DNA from: Slackia equolifaciens
Lineage (GTDB): Bacteria > Actinomycetota > Coriobacteriia > Coriobacteriales > Eggerthellaceae
Length of the DNA: 64,000 bases
Reading direction: 5' to 3'
NCBI RefSeq assembly: GCF_003725995.1
Contig: NZ_QIBX01000013.1
Location: forward strand, 1-64,000
Shown piece after piece: positions 57,941 through 64,000 of this stretch (within the stretch, counting starts at the first letter, position 1; the number at the start of each line of letters is the position of its first letter). The position numbers and the translations under genes are program-made. Under the pieces are notes generated by a model. That model was not told the DNA's origin, ran no database searches, and saw nothing but the letters and a program-made list of their open reading frames with translations.

Positions 57941-59071
57941 TTAAGCCTCGTTCGTGGCTCCCGCCAGCATGCGGTCCACCTCGTCGATGTCGCTCTGCGT
58001 GGTGGCCCACGAGCAGGTCATGCGCACGATGGTGTGCGCCGCGTCGGGGCGTGCGGTTAGGTCGGCATCGAAGGCGCGGATAAAATCGTCAGCCGTATCG
58101 TTGTCCAGCAGGAGGAACAGCTGGTTGGTGCTCGAATTGCTGGCGAAGGTGTCGTAGCCATGGCGCACGAGCACGTCTTTCAGGCGCGCGGCCGCTTCTA
58201 CGGAATGGCGTCCCATGGAGAAGTACATGGCCTCGTCGCCCTGCGCCTCCTCGATGCCTGCAGCGGTGCCGGCGGTGTCAAACAGCGTCGCAAACTGCAC
58301 GCCCAGCAGACGGCCCTTGGCCAAGATGGCGCCACGCTGCTTCATGTAGTACTTGAAATCGCGTTGGATGGCAGGGTTGCGAATGACGATGGCCTCGCCG
58401 AACAGGGCGCCGTTCTTGGTGCCGCCTACGGTGAATGCGTCGGCGGCGGCGCACACGTCGGCAAGCGTGAGGTCGCATTCCTCGGAGGCCAAGCCGCAGG
58501 CCAGGCGAGCGCCGTCGATGAAGATGAGCAGGTCGTTCTTGTCGGCGTAGGAGCGCAGGTCAGAAAGCTGCTTAGCCGTGAAAACGGCGCCGAACTCGGT
58601 GGCGATCGACAAATACAGCATGCGCGGCTTCACCATATGGTGGTTGCGGCCGTGCTCATGCGCGCGCATTACGGCGTCGATGCCCTGGACGGTGAGCACG
58701 CCATCTGCGTCGTTGGTGGTGAGCACCTTGTGCCCCGTTCCCTCGATGGCGCCCGTCTCGTGCACGTTGATGTGGGCATCGGGCGCGGCAATCACGCATT
58801 CCCAGGGGCGCAGCGCGGCGCCGATGCAAAGCAGATTCGCCATCGTGCCTCCGCACACGAACTCGACCTGAAGGGCGGCGCCTGCGATATTCGCCTTGCG
58901 CAGGGCGCCCTTGGAATCGCTGTCCACGATGGCGCGGCGGATGGCGGTGCGTGCCTTCATGCACCAGGGGTCCTCCGTGTAGCCGATCTGCTGCTCGGCG
59001 TTGGTGCGAACGAGCGCATCCATCACGCGCGGATGCGCGCCCTCCATATAGTCATTGCGAAAGCTATGCAT
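57941..59071 (-). CDS. low-specificity threonine aldolase-like PLP enzyme
   Basis: 376 aa fold type I PLP enzyme of the beta-eliminating lyase/threonine aldolase group: FRNDYMEGAHPRVMDAL at the start, the FIDGARLACGLASE strand with the PLP-binding Asp, and the Schiff-base Lys in VGGTKNGALFGE. It would split L-threonine or related beta-hydroxy amino acids to glycine and an aldehyde. ATG 59071 begins the conserved N-terminus; AAAGGCTC upstream is a modest ribosome site. Confidence 0.88.
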   Translation of the reverse strand: MHSFRNDYMEGAHPRVMDALVRTNAEQQIGYTEDPWCMKARTAIRRAIVDSDSKGALRKANIAGAALQVEFVCGGTMANLLCIGAALRPWECVIAAPDAHINVHETGAIEGTGHKVLTTNDADGVLTVQGIDAVMRAHEHGRNHHMVKPRMLYLSIATEFGAVFTAKQLSDLRSYADKNDLLIFIDGARLACGLASEECDLTLADVCAAADAFTVGGTKNGALFGEAIVIRNPAIQRDFKYYMKQRGAILAKGRLLGVQFATLFDTAGTAAGIEEAQGDEAMYFSMGRHSVEAAARLKDVLVRHGYDTFASNSSTNQLFLLLDNDTADDFIRAFDADLTARPDAAHTIVRMTCSWATTQSDIDEVDRMLAGATNEA

Positions 59072-59642
59072 GGTAATGAGCCTTTCTGCCAAGGAGCCCA
59101 CGCGGTGGCTCGCCATTTAGTGTGCGCGCTCCATTATAGGTTCGCTCGGATTGTTTGATGGGTTTCATCAACGGAGATATACATGTGCCGGAAAGATATA
59201 TACACCGAAGCGAGAAGGGGGCCGAGGCTCTTGCGGGCTATATGGAATCGCAATTCTGCAGAGGGTCGCAGCCCTGCAAGGAATTGCAACCGCGTTTTCC
59301 GCTTCGCTGCTGCCGAGCTTTTTGCATGGATGGAAGAGATGGGCGGAGTGGCATGAAAGGCTTCTTTTGAGTGGAAGAATGCAAGGGTATTTAGTATCCA
59401 TTAGAAACCTACATCAAATTGCATATCTGCAAGCTATTCGAAAGGGTTGAGAAATTGCGAATATGCGCAGATGGGGGAGTATAAAACGCGCCGGGTCGTG
59501 CTAGAATGCCAGACGCAGGCGCGTTAGCGCCATCTTTTGTGATGCCATCGTGAATTTCGCGATGAAATTCGTGCGCTTCCAAGAGATGTTGGGTATAATA
59601 CTCGGCTGCCGCTTTATCAGGATAAGGGAAAAGGGAAGATAC
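59072..59642. other. 571-bp gap before infA, promoter at its end
   Basis: No supported gene. A frame from TTG 59151 lacks a ribosome site. The best promoter element is TATAAT at 59594-59599, about 45 bp before infA; its -35 box is weak. The 59380-59470 stretch is AT-rich. Confidence 0.4.
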
Positions 59643-59861
59643 TTGGCGAAGCAAGACGTTATCGAACTCGAAGGCACGGTTCTCGAAGCACTGCCCAATG
59701 CAATGTTCAAGGTGGAGCTTGAGAACGGTCATCAGATTCTGGCCCATATCTCCGGCAAGATGCGCATGCATTACATCAAGATTCTGCCGGGCGATAAAGT
59801 GACCGTTGAGCTGTCCGTGTACGATCTGTCGCGCGGGCGCATCACGTATCGCTTCAAGTAA
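59643..59861 (+). CDS. infA: translation initiation factor IF-1
   Basis: 72 aa if translation starts at TTG 59643 behind AAAAGGGAAGA, giving the conserved (M)[10 protein letters not shown] start and the exact usual length. Upstream ATG codons in frame (59550, 59562) would add a non-conserved extension. The S1-like OB fold is complete, ending in [13 protein letters not shown]-1 sits in the ribosomal A site during initiation. First gene of the rpsM-rpoA cluster here. Confidence 0.95.
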   Translation: MAKQDVIELEGTVLEALPNAMFKVELENGHQILAHISGKMRMHYIKILPGDKVTVELSVYDLSRGRITYRFK

Positions 59862-60083
59862 CGCGCTTCCTCGCGCCGGCGAAAGCTGGGGCAAGGGGGC
59901 GCCTTATTGCGCTCTGAAGCAGGGGAGCGGAAACCCCAAAATCCGCCGGGCGGGAGTCCGTAACCATCCATATGACAATCATCGCCTGCGGCTGGGCGTG
60001 TTGCATAGAGTAAAAGGAAAACATGGTTCCCCTAGAGGCTTAACCGTCGCCGAAGGGAAGCCGCACATTCAAAGGAGACAAAC

Positions 60084-60197
60084 ATGAAGGTCCGTCCTTC
60101 GGTCAAGAAAATGTGCGACAAGTGCAAAATCATCCGACGCCACGGCAAGGTGCTCGTGATCTGCGAGAACCCCCGTCACAAGCAGCGTCAGGGCTAA
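60084..60197 (+). CDS. rpmJ: ribosomal protein bL36
   Basis: 37 aa, [20 protein letters not shown] and then [17 protein letters not shown]. This is the zinc-binding C+ form of L36 with C11, C14, C27 and H32 as ligands. ATG 60084 follows AAAGGAGA. It lies in its usual place between infA and rpsM. Confidence 0.98.
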   Translation: MKVRPSVKKMCDKCKIIRRHGKVLVICENPRHKQRQG

Positions 60198-60218
60198 GAG
60201 AGGAAGGCTAGTACTACT

Positions 60219-60587
60219 ATGGCACGTCTTTTTGGTGTCGACCTCCCTCGCGAGAAGCGCATCGAGATCGGCTTGACCTATATCTACGGCATCGGCAACA
60301 CCACCGCCAAGAAGATCATCGCAGAGACCGGCGTTAACCCGGATGTCCGCGTGAAGGATATCTCTGAAGAGGATCTCGGCAAGATTCGCGAGTACATTGA
60401 CAAGAACCTCACCGTCGAGGGCGACCTGCACCGTGAGGTTTCTCAGAACGTCAAGCGCCTTATGGAGATCGGCTGCTATCGTGGCCTGCGTCACCGCAAG
60501 GGTCTTCCCGTCCGCGGCCAGCGCACGCACACCAATGCCCGCACCCGCAAGGGTCCGCGCAAGCAAATCGGCGGCAAGAAGAAGTAG
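60219..60587 (+). CDS. rpsM: ribosomal protein uS13
   Basis: 122 aa, normal length. Starts [20 protein letters not shown] and ends in the Arg/Lys-rich tail ([20 protein letters not shown]) that reaches the tRNA sites in the 30S head. ATG 60219, 22 bp after rpmJ behind AGAGGAAGG. Confidence 0.99.
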   Translation: MARLFGVDLPREKRIEIGLTYIYGIGNTTAKKIIAETGVNPDVRVKDISEEDLGKIREYIDKNLTVEGDLHREVSQNVKRLMEIGCYRGLRHRKGLPVRGQRTHTNARTRKGPRKQIGGKKK

Positions 60588-60600
60588 GGGTATTTGACAC

Positions 60601-60999
60601 ATGGCTAAGAAGAACGTTCGCACCACCCGCATCAAGCGCTCCGAGCGCAAGAACATCGCGGTGGGGCAGGCTCACATCAAGAGCACTTTCAACAACACCA
60701 TCGTTTCCATCACCGATCCTCAGGGTAACGTGATTTCCTGGAATTCTGCCGGCACCGTGGGCTTCAAGGGCTCTCGTAAGTCCACCCCGTTCGCTGCGCA
60801 GATGGCTGCCGAGCAGGCCGCCAAGACCGCCATGGAGCACGGCCTCAAGAAGGTCGCCGTCTTCGTGAAGGGCCCCGGCTCTGGTCGCGAGACCGCCATC
60901 CGTTCGCTGCAGGCCGCTGGCCTCGAGGTGGCCTCCATCCAGGATTGCACCCCCATCCCGCACAACGGTTGCCGTCCGTGCAAGCGTCGTCGCGTGTAG
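60601..60999 (+). CDS. rpsK: ribosomal protein uS11
   Basis: 132 aa. [40 protein letters not shown] and the C-terminal [13 protein letters not shown] are diagnostic of the 30S platform protein. Starts 13 bp after rpsM. Confidence 0.99.
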   Translation: MAKKNVRTTRIKRSERKNIAVGQAHIKSTFNNTIVSITDPQGNVISWNSAGTVGFKGSRKSTPFAAQMAAEQAAKTAMEHGLKKVAVFVKGPGSGRETAIRSLQAAGLEVASIQDCTPIPHNGCRPCKRRRV

Positions 61000-61020
61000 T
61001 TCAGAAAGGATCGAATCACT

Positions 61021-61617
61021 ATGGCAATCAATAGGACCCCGGTTCTTAAGCGCTGCCGCCAGCTCGGGATCGATCCCGTCGTGCTGGGCTACAGCAGCAA
61101 GAAAGAATCCATTCGCCAGCCCAAGCGTCGCCGTAAGGAATCCGAGTACGGCATGCAGCTGCGCGAGAAGCAGAAGGCCAAGTTCATCTATGGCGTTCTG
61201 GAGAAGCAGTTCCGTAGCTACTTCAACAAGGCCAAGCGTATGCCCGGCATCACCGGCGACAACCTGATGCAGATTCTCGAGTCTCGTCTGGATAACGTCG
61301 TGTTCCGTCTGGGCTTCGCCAAGACCCGCAAAGAGGCTCGTCAGGCTGTGTCCCACGGTCACATCCTGGTGAACGGCCGTCGCGTGGACATCCCGTCCTT
61401 CCGCGTGCGCCCCGGCGATCTGGTGGCCGTGGCCCCCAAGGCCAAGGAAATGCTGGTCACCAAGAATGCTATCGTTGCCAACGCGAGCGTGCAGGTTCCT
61501 GCCTGGCTCGAGGTCGACATCGAGAAGCTTCAGGGCAGCGTGCTTTCTCTTCCCAACCGCGATCAGATTGATTTGGACATCCGCGAACAGCTTATCGTCG
61601 AGCTCTACTCCAAGTAA
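61021..61617 (+). CDS. rpsD: ribosomal protein uS4
   Basis: 198 aa. RNA-binding S4 domain at ~90-155 (SRLDNVVFRLGFAKTRKEAR, HGHILVNGRRVDIPS). The N-terminal zinc cysteines are absent, so it is the C- form. S4 nucleates 30S assembly and in many bacteria represses its own operon. ATG 61021 follows AGAAAGGA. Confidence 0.99.
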   Translation: MAINRTPVLKRCRQLGIDPVVLGYSSKKESIRQPKRRRKESEYGMQLREKQKAKFIYGVLEKQFRSYFNKAKRMPGITGDNLMQILESRLDNVVFRLGFAKTRKEARQAVSHGHILVNGRRVDIPSFRVRPGDLVAVAPKAKEMLVTKNAIVANASVQVPAWLEVDIEKLQGSVLSLPNRDQIDLDIREQLIVELYSK

Positions 61618-61649
61618 TGACCCGCGGCTGATTAGGAGGCTTACAAACT

Positions 61650-62600
61650 ATGGCAGAGTTCATGAGGCCAACCGTCACAACCGAAGAAGTGAACGACACC
61701 GTCGCGCGCTTCATCGTTGAGCCGCTGGAGCGTGGCTTCGGCTACACGCTTGGCAACTGCATGCGTCGCGTTTTGCTGTCCTCCTTGGACGGTGCGAAGG
61801 CTACCGCCATTCAGATCGAGGGCGTGCAGCACGAGTTCACCACCGCCGAAGGCGTCATCGAGGACGTTACCAACATCGTCCTCAATGTGAAGGGCCTGGT
61901 GTTCTCGGCCCTGTCCGAGGATTACACCGAGGCTACGGCCACCATCTCGGCCGAGGGCCCCTGCACGGTGACCGGTGCCGACGTGCACGTTCCCGCTGAG
62001 TTCACGCTGATCAACCCCGAGCATGTGATTGCGACCGTCGCCGATGGCGGCACGCTGAACATGTCCATCCGCATCGGCGTGGGTCGTGGATACGTTTCGG
62101 CTGAGCGCAACAAGCGCACCGAGGACCCCATCGGCATCATTCCGGTGGACAGCCTGTTCTCGCCCGTGCGCCGCTGCACCCTTGCGGTCAGCGACACGCG
62201 CGTGGGTCAGCGCACCGACTTCGACAAGCTGGTGCTCGAGGTGGAAACCGACGGCTCCATCGCCCCCAACGAGGCGGTGTGCCGCGCGGCCAACATCATC
62301 AACCAGTACATGGGTGCGTTCCTCGGCCTGGCCGATATCGTCGACGAGGAAGAGGGCGAGATTCCGTCCATCTTCGCGCCGGAGGGCCAGGAGGCCAACG
62401 CCGAGCTCGATAAGCAGATTGAGGATCTGGACCTTTCCGTCCGCTCCTACAACTGCCTGAAGCGCGCGGGTATCCACTCCGTGCGTCAGCTGGTCGAGTT
62501 CTCCGAGAACGACCTGCTCAACATCCGCAACTTCGGTGCCAAGTCCATCGAGGAGGTCAAGGACAAGCTGATCTCCATGGACCTGAACCTGAAGCAATAG
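61650..62600 (+). CDS. rpoA: RNA polymerase subunit alpha
   Basis: 316 aa. The N-terminal domain (~1-230) dimerises and holds beta and beta' (EPLERGFGYTLGNCMRRVLL). After an acidic linker, the C-terminal domain (~253-316: LDLSVRSYNCLKRAGIHSV ... LLNIRNFGAKSIEEVK) binds UP-element DNA and activators; R265, N268, G296, K298 and S299 fall at the same numbers as in E. coli. This domain is the template for the extra RpoC domain reported here. ATG 61650 follows TTAGGAGG. Confidence 0.99.
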   Translation: MAEFMRPTVTTEEVNDTVARFIVEPLERGFGYTLGNCMRRVLLSSLDGAKATAIQIEGVQHEFTTAEGVIEDVTNIVLNVKGLVFSALSEDYTEATATISAEGPCTVTGADVHVPAEFTLINPEHVIATVADGGTLNMSIRIGVGRGYVSAERNKRTEDPIGIIPVDSLFSPVRRCTLAVSDTRVGQRTDFDKLVLEVETDGSIAPNEAVCRAANIINQYMGAFLGLADIVDEEEGEIPSIFAPEGQEANAELDKQIEDLDLSVRSYNCLKRAGIHSVRQLVEFSENDLLNIRNFGAKSIEEVKDKLISMDLNLKQ

Positions 62601-62618
62601 CTACGAGGAGATTTACCG

Positions 62619-63188
62619 ATGAGGCATTACAAGAAGGGCCGCAAGCTGGGCACCGATGCCGCCCACACCAAGGCCATGAAGAAGTCCTTGGTTCAGGCGC
62701 TGTTCCTCAATGACCGTATCAAGACCATTGAGTCGCGCGCCAAGGAAATCCGTCCCGACGTGGACCGCATCATCACCTGGGCCAAGCGCGGCGACCTGCA
62801 TTCTCGCCGTCTGGCCATCGCCAAGCTGGGCGACAAAGAACTGGTGCGTGAGGTGTTCGCCAAGGTCGAGCAGGGCATGTGGGCCGACCGTCAGGGTGGC
62901 TACACTCGCATCATGAAGCTCGGCCCCCGCAAGGGCGACAACGCCCCTATGGTCATCATGGAGCTCGTGACCGAGCCCGTGGCCAAGAAGGCTGAGAAGG
63001 CCGAGGCTCCCGCCAAGAAGGCCGCTCCCAAGAAGGTCGAGAAGACTGAGGAGGAGAAGGTCGAAGAGGCTGCCGAGGAGAAGGTGGAAGAGGTCGAGGC
63101 CGCTGACGAGGCTAAGGCTGAAGAAGCCGCCGAAGCTCCCGCCGAGGAGGCCAAGGAAGAGGCCGCCGAGGAGAAGAAGGCTGAATAG
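62619..63188 (+). CDS. rplQ: ribosomal protein bL17 with long charged tail
   Basis: 189 aa; a normal L17 core (~1-118: RKLGTDAAHTKAMKKSLVQA ... GYTRIMKLGPRKGDNAPMVI) followed by ~70 residues of Ala/Glu/Lys repeats. The core sits near the 50S tunnel exit. The tail is low complexity and mostly acidic; actinobacterial L17 proteins often have extensions of this sort. ATG 62619 follows CGAGGAGA. Last gene before a strong terminator. Confidence 0.98.
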   Translation: MRHYKKGRKLGTDAAHTKAMKKSLVQALFLNDRIKTIESRAKEIRPDVDRIITWAKRGDLHSRRLAIAKLGDKELVREVFAKVEQGMWADRQGGYTRIMKLGPRKGDNAPMVIMELVTEPVAKKAEKAEAPAKKAAPKKVEKTEEEKVEEAAEEKVEEVEAADEAKAEEAAEAPAEEAKEEAAEEKKAE

Positions 63189-63210
63189 CCCAAAGCTCTT
63201 TTGCTTGCAA

Positions 63211-63240
63211 AACGCCGCCCGTCTTGGGCGGCGTTTTTTG
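63211..63240 (+). terminator. rho-independent terminator of the rpsM-rplQ operon
   Basis: AACGCCGCCC, GTCTT loop, GGGCGGCGTT, then TTTTG. Confidence 0.92.
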
Positions 63241-63428
63241 TCTCGCGTCCGTGTGTATTGCGTGCAGGTATGTGGAGGTCTGGGCAACGCGACGGCAACC
63301 GTTTGGCTCAGCGCAGCCTCGCGCCCCGTTTGTGCGCCTCAACGTGGTAGGATAGAAAAAAGCCCGAAATCGGGATCAACGCGAGCGGTTCTACGAGTTC
63401 TCGTTCGCACTATCATAAGGAGGGCATC

Positions 63429-63803
63429 ATGTCTGAAATGGGTAAACTTATCAACGATGCCATCGACAAGGCGCAGGAGTTCGCGGGCGAGATGAAAGCC
63501 GCCGGCGACAAGGTGATCGACGCTATGCAGGAGCAGGCGCCGGCTGTAATGGAGAGCGCGCGAACGAAGACCGAGGAACTGCTCGACCAGGCGCAGAAGA
63601 ACTTCCCCGAGGTCATGGATGACGCAAAGGCAGCGGCTGAGAAGGCGATGGACGCCACCAAATCCGCCGCTGAGAAGGTCATGGATGTGACCAGCCAAGT
63701 TGCCGATAAAACCATGGATGCCACCAAGGAGGTAGCCGATCGCGCTGCTGAGGCAACCAAGGCAACGGTCGAGCGCATTACCAAGAAGGACGAGGAAGAA
63801 TAA
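63429..63803 (+). CDS. small helical repeat protein, unknown function
   Basis: 124 aa, almost entirely amphipathic helix built from 11-residue-like repeats (EKAMDATKSAA, EKVMDVTSQVA, DKTMDATKEVA). No signal peptide, cysteine or aromatic core; the ends are charged. It resembles LEA/apolipoprotein-like or YtxH-type helical proteins in composition, but no family is assigned. ATG 63429 follows AAGGAGGG, a strong site, and a terminator follows, so it is surely a gene. Confidence 0.75.
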   Translation: MSEMGKLINDAIDKAQEFAGEMKAAGDKVIDAMQEQAPAVMESARTKTEELLDQAQKNFPEVMDDAKAAAEKAMDATKSAAEKVMDVTSQVADKTMDATKEVADRAAEATKATVERITKKDEEE

Positions 63804-63852
63804 GCATTCCGTCCGACCGGTACTCGTAGAAAACGCATGATGCATGCAATCG

Positions 63853-63880
63853 GGAAGGGGGCTTCGGCCTCCTTCTTTTA
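63853..63880 (+). terminator. terminator of the helical repeat gene
   Basis: GAAGGGGGC, TTCG loop, GCCTCCTTC, then TTTTA. Confidence 0.8.
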
Positions 63881-63890
63881 TACTGGTCGA

Positions 63891-64000
63891 ATGCCGCATT
63901 CGAACGAACATACTATGCTTCCCGACCCCCGTATCTCCATCATCGCCACGCTCGCATACTGCATCGCGGTGTTTCTGGTGGACACGTGGACCGGTATGGC
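63891..64000 (+). CDS. EcfT/CbiQ-like energy-coupling permease, N-terminal part
   Basis: The frame from ATG 63891 (or ATG 63915) runs off the window: MLPDPRISIIATLAYCIAVF then LVDTWTG. The 'DPR.....T........F' opening followed by a membrane helix matches EcfT/CbiQ transmembrane proteins of ECF vitamin and metal importers, which commonly follow rplQ. Only ~36 codons are visible, so this is a tentative call. Confidence 0.5.
   Translation, partial: MPHSNEHTMLPDPRISIIATLAYCIAVFLVDTWTGM

Noticed and set aside
59151-59450. 99-codon frame upstream of infA
   Set aside because: TTG start, no ribosome site, no recognisable protein features.

Overview
The window looks like a chromosome segment of a GC-rich (roughly 60%) anaerobic actinomycete of the class Coriobacteriia, most likely family Eggerthellaceae; the genus cannot be fixed from the sequence alone. 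The reasons are the actinobacterial style of RpoB and RpoC, a GlnR-type nitrogen regulator, and a multi-membrane-helix LuxR regulator divergent from a Tat-exported FAD reductase, which is a hallmark pairing of Eggerthella-like genomes. An orphan TorD-type chaperone, a class III glutamine synthetase and hydrogenase maturation genes fit the same picture. No rRNA, tRNA or CRISPR array was seen.

Layout. 1-6.6 kb is accessory: the end of an IS3-type insertion sequence, a TorD-like chaperone, a LysR regulator, an EamA exporter, a nuclease-like orphan, and several intergenic repeats. 6.9-14.9 kb is rpoB-rpoC behind a long leader. 15-20.1 kb holds an MFS transporter, a flavodoxin-fold reductase, an M20 amidohydrolase and a tyrosine phosphatase with an unusual N-terminal domain. 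21-23 kb is glutamine synthetase III. 23.1-28.4 kb is a divergent locus of type I restriction-modification-like fragments (one HsdS-like, two HsdM-like), a CbxX-type AAA+ ATPase and a small cysteine-rich protein. 28.5-30.9 kb is murT-gatD, which amidates lipid II. 31-35.7 kb is a nitrogen island: glutamine synthetase I, GlnR-like regulator, AmtB and PII. 36.2-37.7 kb is tatA-tatC, 38-40.5 kb modABC, and 40.7-42.7 kb hypA-hypB and nadE. 42.8-46.2 kb is the LuxR/flavoprotein pair. 46.4-51 kb carries an aldolase, an acetamidase/formamidase, tsaE and a HerA-like ATPase. 51.3-56.6 kb has two regulator/target pairs (Rrf2 with an NAD(P)-binding protein; MarR with an MFS-CBS transporter), each with visible paired dyads between the genes. 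57.3-59.1 kb has a universal stress protein and a threonine-aldolase-like enzyme. 59.6-63.2 kb is infA-rpmJ-rpsM-rpsK-rpsD-rpoA-rplQ. The window ends in a helical repeat protein and the start of an EcfT-like permease.

Connections. Both RNA polymerase operons are present, so RpoA and RpoC can be compared directly. RpoC ends in a helix-hairpin-helix domain that closely matches the DNA-binding C-terminal domain of RpoA, including the main DNA-contact residues; this is the most striking observation. The nitrogen genes appear to form one regulon, because GlnR-box-like sequences precede glnA and amtB, while PII and GlnA both lack the tyrosines used for covalent control. Molybdate uptake, Tat export and the TorD-like chaperone suit an organism that respires with molybdoenzymes and exported flavoproteins.

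Intergenic DNA is unusually rich in structure. There are tandem arrays with unit lengths of 15, 21, about 35 and 47-48 bp whose sequences are unrelated from locus to locus, a three-copy element of about 127 bp with matching inverted ends, a nested inverted-repeat element, and twin hairpins.
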